Part shown: positions 30,201 through 38,070 of the stretch, in pieces
How the letters are laid out: the number at the start of each line of letters is the position of its first letter
How positions within the stretch are numbered: position 1 is the first letter of the stretch
Assembly: GCA_039916305.1 (NCBI GenBank)
Contig: JBDSLR010000015.1
Coordinates: 186,001 to 250,000 of the forward strand
Length of the DNA stretch: 64,000 nt
Source: JACMLD01 sp039916305
Lineage (GTDB): Bacteria; Bacteroidota; Bacteroidia; Chitinophagales; Chitinophagaceae
Direction: 5' to 3'
Program-made: the position numbers and the translations under genes
The notes under the pieces: generated by a model
Databases searched by the model: none
Told to the model about the DNA's origin: nothing
What the model saw: only the letters and a program-made list of their open reading frames with translations

Positions 30201-30830
30201 GATATTTTTACACCTGAGATGAGGAAAGATGCGCAGCGGTTAAAAGCTACGATGCTGCAATCCTGTTACCTACGCAATGACGGAAGTGGAAAATTTACTA
30301 TGATACCATTACCGGCACAGGCGCAGTTTGCTCCCTTAAATGGAATGATTACAGATGATTATGATGGAGATGGTAACCTGGATGTGCTGATAAATGCAAA
30401 TGATTTTAGTACAGAAGTATCAATAGGCCGGCTGGATGCCATGAATGGACTACTATTAAAAGGCGATGGGAAGGGAGGCTTTATGCCGCAATCGATTCTT
30501 CAAAGCGGTATCTATCTGCCTGGTGATGGGAAAGCGCTGGTAAAATTAAAAAGCAGTAATGGAGAATACCTGGTAGCTGCCAGCCAAAACCGCGGCCCGC
30601 TTAAATTATTTAACCTTAGGGAGCGCCGGCGCTTTTTTGCTGTTAACAGCGATGATGTTTCTGCCGTTCTTCATTTTAAGGATGGCAGCATACAGAAAGA
30701 AGAATTTTATTACGGTTCAGGGTTTTTATCACAGTCTTCAAGAACCTGTAATATATACCCGGAGAATGTTGCCAGTATTAGCATGACTAACAGCAAAGGA
30801 GTGGTCCGTGCCCTTGCACTCAAACCGTAA
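27252..30830 (+). CDS. FG-GAP/VCBS repeat lipoprotein with ASPIC/UnbV domain
   Basis: The 1192-residue protein starts with a lipoprotein signal (LCISLCIFSLLACNSRP). Many calcium-binding FG-GAP/VCBS blades follow, with cores such as VGIGDFNADGLSDIYFTGN, FFDYDNDGDLDMY and DLNNDGWKDIYVSDDF. They form two propeller halves (about 50-490 and 620-1060). Between them lies an ASPIC/UnbV domain (about 510-600) with HQVYENNPYRGYLSSNQAIAHFGLG and VVIRWPGERKQTIKSV. This CRTAC1-like architecture often sits beside SusC/SusD pairs in Bacteroidota; its role is presumed to be surface glycan or protein binding, but is unproven. The SusCD terminator upstream means it probably has its own promoter. Confidence 0.88.
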   Translation: MNYCRLCISLCIFSLLACNSRPSLFRQVSSSQSRINFSNDITESDSINPMNVVNIYNGGGVGIGDFNADGLSDIYFTGNMVASKLYLNKGNLAFEDITDRAGVEGLGRWARGVSIVDINNDNLMDIYICNTIYKDSLRRRNILYVNQGVDAAGIPHFKDMAAVYGLDIHIQSTMASFFDYDNDGDLDMYLTVNEASNGNSSSVFRERKGNSVHSAGRLYRNDMDSVLQHAVYHDVSLQAGMVLAGFGHSATICDLNNDGWKDIYVSDDFISSNILFINNQDGTFTDRARDYFKHTSYNSMGQDVVDINNDGMADIVELDMNPQDNHRKKMMLNANNYNTIQNFDKFNYQLQYVRNTFQLNQGPRLLENDSVGPPVFSEIGFMSGVAQTDWSWTPVITDFDNDGYRDMLITNGFPKDVSDHDFISYREKSNGLEPPLRMMQKIPVIKLANYAFKNRDGIMFSDVSNDWGFSTRSFSNGAVYADLDNDGDMDMVVNNIDDKAFLYENTLRKKMDTAVHFLQIAFKGDKLNINGLGAFADIYYQGSKHQVYENNPYRGYLSSNQAIAHFGLGNSTMVDSVVIRWPGERKQTIKSVPADQVLKVSMADAKEVYSGKWGVLAKQPLFKEITTAAGISYNHQEFDFIDFNIQTTLPHKFSDYCPALAAGDVDGNGLDDVLIGGNAFNLSVFFLQQGDGKFKQQPLFSNSGNDNLQYKDEGMLLFDADGNGSQDVYVAGGGYKYPDTSSNYQDRLYLNNGKGLFTLSKDALPVNYTSKLCVRAIDFNKDGKLDLFVSGRVDPGKYPKPVSSFIFRNDSEKGKARFTDVTAEVAPGLLNIGMVCDALFTDFDNDNQVDLILAGEWMPVSFFKNTGGKFINVTAASGVNEKTGWWNAIVAGDFRHTGRTDYIIGNVGLNTLYQASETYPVYMTAKDFDRNGSYVPVPSLFLPATDGKMKEFPAFGRDDIAERMPTLKKRFNNYSKFADADMDDIFTPEMRKDAQRLKATMLQSCYLRNDGSGKFTMIPLPAQAQFAPLNGMITDDYDGDGNLDVLINANDFSTEVSIGRLDAMNGLLLKGDGKGGFMPQSILQSGIYLPGDGKALVKLKSSNGEYLVAASQNRGPLKLFNLRERRRFFAVNSDDVSAVLHFKDGSIQKEEFYYGSGFLSQSSRTCNIYPENVASISMTNSKGVVRALALKP

Positions 30831-30933
30831 AAAAATTTGAGACCACATTCGTTTATGATTATGAAAGTTTGGTTAATGCTGTTGTTGTCCTAAAATATAT
30901 TTTTCCCTCAAAAAAATCCACGTGAAAAAATAA

Positions 30934-30955
30934 TGGAGGAAATACATTTCCTCCA
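30934..30955 (+). terminator. Hairpin after the FG-GAP/ASPIC gene
   Basis: A perfect 9-bp stem, TGGAGGAAA paired with TTTCCTCCA, has a TACA loop about 100 bases past the stop codon. It has no T tract, so termination is likely but unproven. Confidence 0.5.
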
Positions 30956-31043
30956 GGGAAGCCGCAGTTAAACATACAAACGGCATTGCGCTAAAAGATA
31001 GCATACCCGCAAAAGCAAGGATAAAAAATTTAGTGGGATTATT

Positions 31044-31292
31044 TTGGCAATTAAAAAGAATCTTTCCTGTGGCATGCCCCTTACTGCGGGGCTAAGCCTA
31101 CGGCACACTACAAGGGAAAAGTATTTAACTTGTTCCTCAGCGTGTAAAGATGATTTTGCAAAAAAAGCTGCAAAACTTGTAAAATCAAATCCTTTTTCTT
31201 CCTGCATGCTGTATCTGGTAACCCCTCAAATGATAGCACCTGAAGTATGGCCGTGCACCTATTTGATTGTCTATCAGCATATTGAATTTTAA
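31044..31292 (+). CDS. Small YHS/TRASH-like Cys-containing ORF, uncertain
   Basis: The frame is 82 codons from a TTG start. Residues 8-48 read SCGMPLTAGLSL, then KYLTCSSACKDDFAKKAAKL. This closely follows the YHS pattern: CGM near the start, then an aromatic, a Cys-x3-Cys pair, and KxxF followed by a basic helix. YHS domains bind metals in copper or mercury handling and in other exported or cytoplasmic proteins. The remaining 34 residues do not match the family. The frame is open back to 31002, without ATG or GTG. It may be a real small metal-binding protein with an unusual start, or a decayed gene. Confidence 0.45.
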   Translation: MAIKKNLSCGMPLTAGLSLRHTTREKYLTCSSACKDDFAKKAAKLVKSNPFSSCMLYLVTPQMIAPEVWPCTYLIVYQHIEF

Positions 31293-31363
31293 AACCTTAA
31301 CATTAGGCTGCGGGTATTTTAGGTTAATTTTACAGCCTTATTAAATATTCAAAAGAAGTTTGT

Positions 31364-31597
31364 ATGGCAGAGAAAGAACAAAAAATACCGGCAGTAAAGC
31401 AGTTGACGAAGAAGCAGGTAAAAAAAGAGGTGTTTAAGAAATTATCAGGTGCACTGGCCGAGTATAAAAGTAAACTGGATAAGAAAACGTTTGAGAGCAA
31501 CCTGAAAAAGACCAGTAAACTTTTTGCTGCAGATATATCCAAAGCATTTAAAAAAGATAAAAAAGCCGGCAGCGTTAAGAAACTTATTTCAAAATAA
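31364..31597 (+). CDS. Small lysine-rich protein, unknown function
   Basis: This 77-residue basic protein has about one third lysine and no hydrophobic signal. It is built of predicted helices (KKQVKKEVFKKLSGALAEYKSKLDKKTFESNLKKTSKLFAADISKAF). The ATG at 31364 is well defined and a terminator follows 30 bases after the stop, which supports a real gene. Similar small Lys-rich proteins of Chitinophagaceae and relatives are annotated as hypothetical. Nucleic-acid binding is possible from composition only. Confidence 0.65.
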   Translation: MAEKEQKIPAVKQLTKKQVKKEVFKKLSGALAEYKSKLDKKTFESNLKKTSKLFAADISKAFKKDKKAGSVKKLISK

Positions 31598-31626
31598 TAG
31601 TTTACAAAACACATTTCTTACTGTTC

Positions 31627-31657
31627 AACGCCGTCGTTTTATACGATGGCGTTTTTT
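31627..31657 (+). terminator. Rho-independent terminator
   Basis: AACGCCGTCG (31627-31636) pairs with CGATGGCGTT (31644-31653) with one G-T wobble, and the right arm continues into a run of T. It ends the small lysine-rich gene and faces the convergent acyltransferase gene. Confidence 0.85.
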
Positions 31658-31672
31658 ATTAACGTGTTGTAG

Positions 31673-32788
31673 CTAAACGCGCAGAAAGATTTTTCTTTTG
31701 TACATAAAATACAGGAAAGCCCATTTTATCATAACATAACAGGCAGCCATGGCTATTATATTATAGGGAGTGCCCAGCAACTGGCCAACCCATTTAAAGA
31801 ATGCATCGTGGGTAAAGTTCCAGTTAATAAAATGCCCCGACATGTAAATTAATATTGAGTTCATGCCAATCACTTTAAAAAAGAAGGCCCACCTGGTATA
31901 TCCCCGGATGTCAATAAGATAGTAAAAGGCAGACAGCAGGATGAGACTATATCCGCCGGTGTTTAATACAAATGAACTGGTCCATAAATTTTTATTGATA
32001 GGAAATACCAGGTTCCATACATGCGCCAGCCCTACAAAAGCCAATCCCGCAACAAACATATAGCCTGCTTTCTGAACCGGGATTTGTTTACCCAGCTTTA
32101 AAAAATCACCTGCCAATATACCCAGCAAGCCAGTAGCAACGGCCGGAATGGTGGATACCAATCCTTCCGGGTCATGAATGCCGAGGTATAGTTTACCGGG
32201 AACAATATGCCGATCAATAAATGATGCAAAATTCCCTTCCATGGTCAAATCGCCTGCGGGGAAACCAGGGGCAGAAGTGACGCTCAGCATCAACCAATAG
32301 CCCATCAATAATCCAGCAGACCAAATGGCCTGTGCACGAACGTTGGCATAAAGATAAATAGTGGCCGCAAATATATAGGCGAGGCCAATGCGTCCCAGCA
32401 CACTGGCAAAACGTATCTCTGCAAATGGTTTTAATTGCAGGCCGTTGTTGGCTATAATGCCCAGCAATACCAGGAGTAATCCCCTTTTTATGATGCGCAG
32501 CATGACCTGCTGCCTCGTTTTTCCTTTTTCAAGTTCCCGGCCAGCTGAATAGGGCGTGGCTACACCCGCAATAAAAAGAAAAAGCGGGAATACCAGGTCG
32601 TAAAAATGAAAACCATTCCAGTCGGGGTGCGTAAGCTCATTGGACACAACGCCCCAGAAAGGAGCACCGGTTGCTTTAAAAAGAGCATGAAAAATTTCTT
32701 CGGCACCCATGATCCAAAACATATCAAAACCTCGCAGTGCATCGAGTGAATGCAGTCTTTCTGCAGATTGGGCTGGTAATGATGGCAT
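31673..32788 (-). CDS. DUF5009/HGSNAT-like membrane acyltransferase
   Basis: The 371-residue protein is strongly hydrophobic, with about ten membrane helices. It starts with RLHSLDALRGFDMFWIMGAEE, the conserved opening of the DUF1624/DUF5009 family related to heparan-alpha-glucosaminide N-acetyltransferase. Loop motifs such as FHFYDLVFPLFLFIAGVATPYS are typical. Family members are thought to move acyl groups across the inner membrane to sugars; the human homologue acetylates terminal glucosamine of heparan sulfate. It sits divergently from a PL8 lyase gene, which fits amino-sugar glycan metabolism, but that link is inference. Confidence 0.85.
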   Translation of the reverse strand: MPSLPAQSAERLHSLDALRGFDMFWIMGAEEIFHALFKATGAPFWGVVSNELTHPDWNGFHFYDLVFPLFLFIAGVATPYSAGRELEKGKTRQQVMLRIIKRGLLLVLLGIIANNGLQLKPFAEIRFASVLGRIGLAYIFAATIYLYANVRAQAIWSAGLLMGYWLMLSVTSAPGFPAGDLTMEGNFASFIDRHIVPGKLYLGIHDPEGLVSTIPAVATGLLGILAGDFLKLGKQIPVQKAGYMFVAGLAFVGLAHVWNLVFPINKNLWTSSFVLNTGGYSLILLSAFYYLIDIRGYTRWAFFFKVIGMNSILIYMSGHFINWNFTHDAFFKWVGQLLGTPYNIIAMAACYVMIKWAFLYFMYKRKIFLRV

Positions 32789-33045
32789 AGTAAAGTCTTG
32801 CGTTTTTGCTTGGTGCTGGCCGTTATCCTATAACACTTTCCATTTAATACAAATTGCTCAGCAGTTACTCAATATAAGGTATCGGTATTAACGAAGACCG
32901 CAAAATCACATCAACATTTTCATTATAAATTAATGTCCTGGTTCGATGCATTCAATCAGCCAGCCTCGTTTTTATCTACCTTCAATTGCAATTTCAAAAT
33001 GTATAATCCATCCTGAATTAATCACCTATTGCCAATCTTGCCATC

Positions 33046-35154
33046 ATGTTTAAAATGATCTTTCTTTTACAGTGTTGCCTGCTATTGAATGGTAGCCTAT
33101 TTTCAAATGAACCGCTCCTGTACAGAGACATAGATCCCAGGCTCAATATCTTAAAACAGCAAGTGCTGAAAGATATACTCTCCGCCACCACAGGCGGGCA
33201 GGAGGTAGCGAAACTGTCTGCGGCCATGGCAGAAAATGGATCCTGGCCGGATATTGATTACACTGATAAAACCCGGGGCGGATGGAAAGTAAATGACCAC
33301 CTCGTTCGATTGAACAGTATGGCGGTAATGTATAAGCGAAAGGGATCAGGATGGACCGGCAATCCCGAGCTTGAAAAAAAGATTATTGCGGGATTGAATT
33401 ATTGGCTGCAAAACGATTTTATCTGCCCCAATTGGTGGTACCCGCAGATTGGTGTGCCAAAAATATTGGCGCCGGTGATGCTGCTGCTGGAAGACAAGCT
33501 ATCGCCCGGGCAAAAAAGTGCCGGTATTAAAATACTGGAAAGGGCAAAGATTGGTATGACAGGGCAGAATAAAGTCTGGCTGTCTGGTAATGTTATTTAC
33601 AGGAGCCTGTTAACCAACGATGCCGAGGCGGTTGAAGCTGCCGTTAAAGCGATACAGGAAGAAATTGTTGTTTCTGAAGGCGAAGGTATCCAGGCAGACT
33701 ATTCTTTTCACCAGCATGGTACACAGCAGCAGTTTGGTAATTACGGTGCTGCATACGCGTCTGATATGCTAAAATGGGCCACCATATTCCAGGGTACCGC
33801 TTTTCAGTTTGCACCTGAAAAAATTGTCATTTTGCGCAACTATTTATTGCGCGGCATGCGCTGGATAACCTGGAAACATACGATGGATATCAGCGCATGT
33901 GGCAGACAACTATTCCCAAATGCTCAGTCAGGTAAGGCAAACGATATTCAACAAGTTTACAATAAAATGCCACTGGTAGATCCGGCTTTTAAAGATCAGT
34001 ACCTGGCGGCCATGGATGATTTTAGCGGTAACAATCATTTCTGGAAATCTGACATGACGGTGCACCGGAGGAATAATTTTTATGCTTCAGTAAAAATGAG
34101 TTCAAGACGGGTAGGTGGTGCAGAATCCTGTAACGACGAAAATTTACAGGGTTACCACCTTGGTGATGGGGCCAGCTATTTTTACCAGGGCAACAAGGAA
34201 TACACGGATATCTTTCCCTTCTGGGACTGGAAAATGATTCCCGGAACTACGGCGTTTCACTCAGATGAACCGTTGCCGGTACTACCCTGCAGCGGTTACA
34301 ATATACCTACAGACTTTGTGGGTGGCGTAACTGATGGTACGAATGGGGTAGCTACACTTGCCTATAGCCGTGATAGCCTCCATGCCCAAAAATCCTGGTT
34401 CTTTTTTGATGATGCGGTTATTTGCCTGGGAACAGATATACATGCAGATGGTAATAAAGAAATTCGAACTACCGTCAATCAAAGTTTTCTGCATGGTAAT
34501 GTATTGATAAAACAGTCCGCTGCGCCGGCGTTAATGCCGGTTGGACAGCACAGCCTGGACAAAGTTTCTTGGGTATTGCATGATGGCTGGGGTTATTTTT
34601 TTCCGGGCAGTGTAAACATACATGTAAACAACCAGGAGCAGGATGGCGACTGGCACCGTGTATTGAAGTCAATGCCAGCAAACAGTATCAGGGCATCTTT
34701 GTTTACGGTATGGTTAAATCATGACGCTGCCGGAAAACCGGATAAGTATGCTTACTACGTATTTCCTGGGGCAACCAAAGAAAATATAGCGCCCCGTGCC
34801 GCCGCACTTGATGTAGTTGAGAATTCTGCCGCCCTGCAGGTAGTGGAGAACACGAAGAAAAAGCTGCTGGGTATTGTATTTGTACGCCCTGCGCAGGCCA
34901 ATACAAAAACGCTGGGAAAATTAAGTGCAGACAAGCCGTGCATCGTAATGCTGGCAATCAACTATGCAAACCTTCAATTATCAGTTGCCGATCCAATGCA
35001 CCAGGAAACCAGTATTGTTATTACCGTGCAGGGAAACAAAAAATGTAAAGCGGCAGAAACATTGTATGATAAAGCAACTGGTACAACAGCTATCACCATT
35101 CTAATGCCGCAGGGTTCAGAAGCAGGCAAGACAGTAAACCTGCTGGTGGAATAA
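33046..35154 (+). CDS. PL8 polysaccharide lyase (hyaluronate/chondroitin lyase family)
   Basis: The 702-residue protein has a signal peptide (IFLLQCCLLLNGSLFS). The alpha/alpha toroid domain (about 25-380) contains the aromatic patch in CPNWWYPQIGVPK (Trp130/Trp131). The likely catalytic residues are Asn182 in LSGNVIYR, His224 in SFHQHGTQ and Tyr233 in FGNYGAAY, with the same nine-residue His-Tyr spacing as chondroitinase AC. An Arg lies in NYLLRGMRW. Beta-sandwich domains follow (about 390-700). PL8 members cleave hyaluronate, chondroitin, xanthan or alginate-type chains by beta-elimination; which one applies here is not decided by sequence. It is a single gene, divergent from the acyltransferase. 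Confidence 0.92.
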   Translation: MFKMIFLLQCCLLLNGSLFSNEPLLYRDIDPRLNILKQQVLKDILSATTGGQEVAKLSAAMAENGSWPDIDYTDKTRGGWKVNDHLVRLNSMAVMYKRKGSGWTGNPELEKKIIAGLNYWLQNDFICPNWWYPQIGVPKILAPVMLLLEDKLSPGQKSAGIKILERAKIGMTGQNKVWLSGNVIYRSLLTNDAEAVEAAVKAIQEEIVVSEGEGIQADYSFHQHGTQQQFGNYGAAYASDMLKWATIFQGTAFQFAPEKIVILRNYLLRGMRWITWKHTMDISACGRQLFPNAQSGKANDIQQVYNKMPLVDPAFKDQYLAAMDDFSGNNHFWKSDMTVHRRNNFYASVKMSSRRVGGAESCNDENLQGYHLGDGASYFYQGNKEYTDIFPFWDWKMIPGTTAFHSDEPLPVLPCSGYNIPTDFVGGVTDGTNGVATLAYSRDSLHAQKSWFFFDDAVICLGTDIHADGNKEIRTTVNQSFLHGNVLIKQSAAPALMPVGQHSLDKVSWVLHDGWGYFFPGSVNIHVNNQEQDGDWHRVLKSMPANSIRASLFTVWLNHDAAGKPDKYAYYVFPGATKENIAPRAAALDVVENSAALQVVENTKKKLLGIVFVRPAQANTKTLGKLSADKPCIVMLAINYANLQLSVADPMHQETSIVITVQGNKKCKAAETLYDKATGTTAITILMPQGSEAGKTVNLLVE

Positions 35155-35541
35155 GACCGCATTTGCAGATGACGGCTAAATAACCCCGGTGCCAGCGGAC
35201 TTTTTATTGCGTAATGCCTTATCTTCCCTCAAAGGCATTATTGTCGATATTTTGCGGCCATGCGTTCGCGCAGCCATTCAATTTCTTAGGTATTCATCCG
35301 GCAAACAAATAACGCAAACGATCTTGCAAGCATCACTCAACGCTTTATCACTGCGGTGGTACGGAAAACTGTTTTTATTAAGCGTACATGAGGTGTTACT
35401 ATTGTTCAGATAAGAAAAGCTGAACAAGAAGAAATGTCGTGGCCATTGTGGTTACTGGGGCCGCTGCTTTCGGAAAACACCCCGATGATTATTGGATATT
35501 GTTGATAGCGTATATTTTTTTTAGACCAAAATAAATCAAAC
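35155..35541. other. Intergenic region PL8 to M20 peptidase
   Basis: This 387-base gap holds one terminator-like hairpin (listed separately) soon after the lyase gene. The rest carries only short frames without recognisable features and presumably the promoter for the M20 gene. Confidence 0.5.
35212..35240 (+). terminator. Hairpin after the PL8 lyase gene
   Basis: TAATGCCTT (35212-35220) and AAGGCATTA (35232-35240) form a perfect 9-bp stem with an 11-base loop, 57 bases after the lyase stop codon. Only a weak T-rich stretch follows. Confidence 0.5.
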
Positions 35542-37167
35542 ATGAGAAAACCATTCCTCCTTCGGTTCAGCACCTGTATGCTGGCTGGCTTTTTATGCAT
35601 GACTTCCCTGCAAGCGCAAACTAAAACATATGATAGCCTGGCCATTGCTGCTTTGAAACAGCAGGTGCTTCCGCTGGTTGCCGCAAAGGAAAAACAGGTG
35701 CAGGAGATGGTAGACATGGTATTTAGTTTTGGTGAGCTGGGCTTCCAGGAAATTGAAACATCTAAATACCTCACTGATATACTTGCTAAAAACGGGTTTA
35801 CTATTGAGAAAGGCGCTGCGGGTATTCCCACAGCGTGGTTTGCAAGATGGGGCAGTGGCAGCCCGGTGATAGCTTTGGGCAGCGATATTGACTGTATTCC
35901 AAAAGCCTCCCAGAAGCCTGGTGTTGCATACAAGGATCCTATTGTGGAAGGAGCGCCGGGCCATGGCGAAGGGCACAACTCAGGACAAGCTGTAATTATT
36001 TTTGCAGCCATTGCGGTAAAGGAGCTGATGCAAAAAAATAATATACAGGGTACGCTGGTAATATGGCCGGGAGTGGCGGAAGAATTGGTGGCCAGCAAGG
36101 CCTGGTATATCCGCGATGGGTATTTTAAAAATATTGACGCCTGTATATTCACCCATGTGAGCAGCAATTTTACCAGCAGCTACGGAGACCCGGGTAATAA
36201 CGGTCTTGTATCAGTGAAATTTTCTTTTGAAGGCGATGCAGCCCATGCGGCAGGTGCGCCGTGGCGGGGAAAGAGTGCATTGGATGCGGTGGAACTGATG
36301 GATGTTGGCTGGAATTTTAAACGGGAACACCTGAAGCCTACACAGCGCAGTCACTATGTAATTACGGATGGCGGCGATCAGCCAAATGTTGTTCCTTCGG
36401 AAGCAGGTGTTTGGTATTATTTCAGGGAAAGGACGTATGAAGACATAAAAAGTATGTACGACGCGGGCATTAAAATAGCCAATGGTGCTGCTATGATGAC
36501 GGATACTAAAATGAAATACCAAATACTGGGGACGGCCTGGCCGGGCCATTTTAATAAAGCAATAGCGGAGGCTATGTACAGCAATATAAAAACAGTAGGC
36601 ATGCCGCAATGGACGGAAGCAGACAACCAGTTGGCCAAAGCGGTGCAAAAATTACTGGAAGCGCCAAAAAAAGATTTCTATGGCAAAGAAATAAATGGTC
36701 TGCAGACAAGCATTGATACACTGCAGGGGTCGGTTCCTTTTTCCTGGGGCGGTGGTTCTGATGACATAGCTGATATTGCGTGGAATATTCCTACTATTGT
36801 CTTGCGGTACCCGGCCAATATTCCTGGTACCAAAGGGCATCATTGGGGCGATGCGATTGCTATGGCTACACCCATTGCACATAAGGGGTCGCTTGCCGGC
36901 GCCAAGGCCACTGCCTTAACATTAATTGATTTGTTTACCAAACCCGCCTTGTTGCGTGATGCAAAAGATTATTTTAAGAATGTGCAGACGAAGACAACGA
37001 AGTACATACCCTTTATAACAGACAAAGATCCCGCCCCCGTGTATTTGAACAAGGAAAAAATGGACCCTTATAGAACCGAGATGAAGAAATATTATTATAA
37101 CCCTGCAAAATATAAAACTTACCTGGAGCAGCTGGGTATTACGTACCCAACCCTTGAGAAGAAATAA
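35542..37167 (+). CDS. Exported M20-family amidohydrolase (AbgB-like)
   Basis: The 541-residue protein has a signal peptide (MLAGFLCMTSLQAQ). The M20D fold begins with SFGELGFQEIETSKYL and continues with the metal-site segments PGHGEGHNSGQA and VWPGVAEE. GGDQPNVVPSEAGVWYYFRE is the lid/dimerisation domain, and KGHHWGDAIAMATPIAHKG supplies a late metal-binding His. The closest characterised group is the p-aminobenzoyl-glutamate/aminoacyl amidohydrolase family, which removes acyl or amino acid groups from small amides in a zinc-type centre. Substrate is unknown. The length, some 100 residues above the minimal M20 fold, includes the C-terminal extension usual in exported Bacteroidota members. 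Confidence 0.87.
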   Translation: MRKPFLLRFSTCMLAGFLCMTSLQAQTKTYDSLAIAALKQQVLPLVAAKEKQVQEMVDMVFSFGELGFQEIETSKYLTDILAKNGFTIEKGAAGIPTAWFARWGSGSPVIALGSDIDCIPKASQKPGVAYKDPIVEGAPGHGEGHNSGQAVIIFAAIAVKELMQKNNIQGTLVIWPGVAEELVASKAWYIRDGYFKNIDACIFTHVSSNFTSSYGDPGNNGLVSVKFSFEGDAAHAAGAPWRGKSALDAVELMDVGWNFKREHLKPTQRSHYVITDGGDQPNVVPSEAGVWYYFRERTYEDIKSMYDAGIKIANGAAMMTDTKMKYQILGTAWPGHFNKAIAEAMYSNIKTVGMPQWTEADNQLAKAVQKLLEAPKKDFYGKEINGLQTSIDTLQGSVPFSWGGGSDDIADIAWNIPTIVLRYPANIPGTKGHHWGDAIAMATPIAHKGSLAGAKATALTLIDLFTKPALLRDAKDYFKNVQTKTTKYIPFITDKDPAPVYLNKEKMDPYRTEMKKYYYNPAKYKTYLEQLGITYPTLEKK

Positions 37168-37281
37168 GCGCATTCATTCCTGCCCCTCATAGCAGCAGGT
37201 TTTTTAGTAACGGGTGCGGGGTATTTTTACAAACCGGACTTCAGCAAACGTGTTTCTAAAATAGTTTTAAAAAAGTACATC

Positions 37282-37830
37282 ATGCATTTATTGTCATCCA
37301 CACAAATCCCTGCACACTTTGGCCCCATGTTTTATTCGGGTGGTCTTGGTCGACTCATTTTTATGTTTATATCTGCTGCAGCTATAGCCGGTTGCAACGG
37401 GCAGTCGGCTGGCGTCAGTAAAAATCTGAATACAGGCATGGTCACTACTACAAAAGGCTTGCAGGCCGCAACCAATAAAATGGTCATGAACGATGAAGTG
37501 ATAAATCATACCGATATTCCACTGGGAGAAAGTTTTTTTATTATCAATGAAGGCGTTAAAGGACTAACGGTTAAAGACGGTAAAGTAGCTGTGGGCTGTG
37601 CGTTAACCATTACTGATGCCAAAGGAAAAGTGTTGCTGGACGAACCGGATTTGTTTAAAGGCAGTGATATTTTTGACAAAGACAAAATAGATTACCTGCG
37701 TTGTAAGGTAAACACCGGAAAACCGATGAACTGGGAGGAAAAATATACGGTACGGGTTCTCTTTACAGATAAATATGGTAAAGGCAGTATCGAGAATAAG
37801 GTAGACATCAAAATGATTGATATACCATAA
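37282..37830 (+). CDS. Lipoprotein, unknown function
   Basis: The 182-residue reading starts at 37282. A second ATG at 37327 would start MFYSGGLGRLIFMFISAAAIAGC, giving a compact lipoprotein signal with an IAGC lipobox, and may be the true start (167 residues). The mature part is beta-rich, with INEGVKGLTVKDGKVAVGC and later EEKYTVRVLFTDKYGKGSIENKVDIKM. It resembles an immunoglobulin-like domain of the kind found on many small Bacteroidota lipoproteins. No specific family is recognised. Confidence 0.65.
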   Translation: MHLLSSTQIPAHFGPMFYSGGLGRLIFMFISAAAIAGCNGQSAGVSKNLNTGMVTTTKGLQAATNKMVMNDEVINHTDIPLGESFFIINEGVKGLTVKDGKVAVGCALTITDAKGKVLLDEPDLFKGSDIFDKDKIDYLRCKVNTGKPMNWEEKYTVRVLFTDKYGKGSIENKVDIKMIDIP

Positions 37831-37883
37831 GTGCAGGGACAGTTCAATGCTGCTTAACAAAAGCCAACCCAGCGTGCTTTATC

Positions 37884-38057
37884 AAACAATGCCCGCCAGG
37901 CAAATTAATTGCTGCTGTTGAAAACCCGGCATGGCAGGGTACTATGGCCGCTAGCATTACTGGCTATGAAGTGAGTATGCACCAGGCTGCGGGAATTTTA
38001 GCCACCCCGCAGGAAACCGTAAAAAATGAAAGCAGAACGCTTATATTAGCGCAATAA
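37884..38057 (+). pseudogene. Coding-like remnant before YitT gene
   Basis: An open frame without a usable start ends in TAA at 38055-38057. It reads KQCPPGKLIAAVENPAW, then TMAASITGYEVSMHQAAG and ILATPQETVKNESRTL. Codon use and residue composition look like real coding sequence, in a stretch that otherwise has no gene. It may be the tail of a lost gene. The frame runs on upstream into the lipoprotein gene in another phase, so no start can be proposed. Confidence 0.3.
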
Positions 38058-38070
38058 ATAAGCCGCTATA

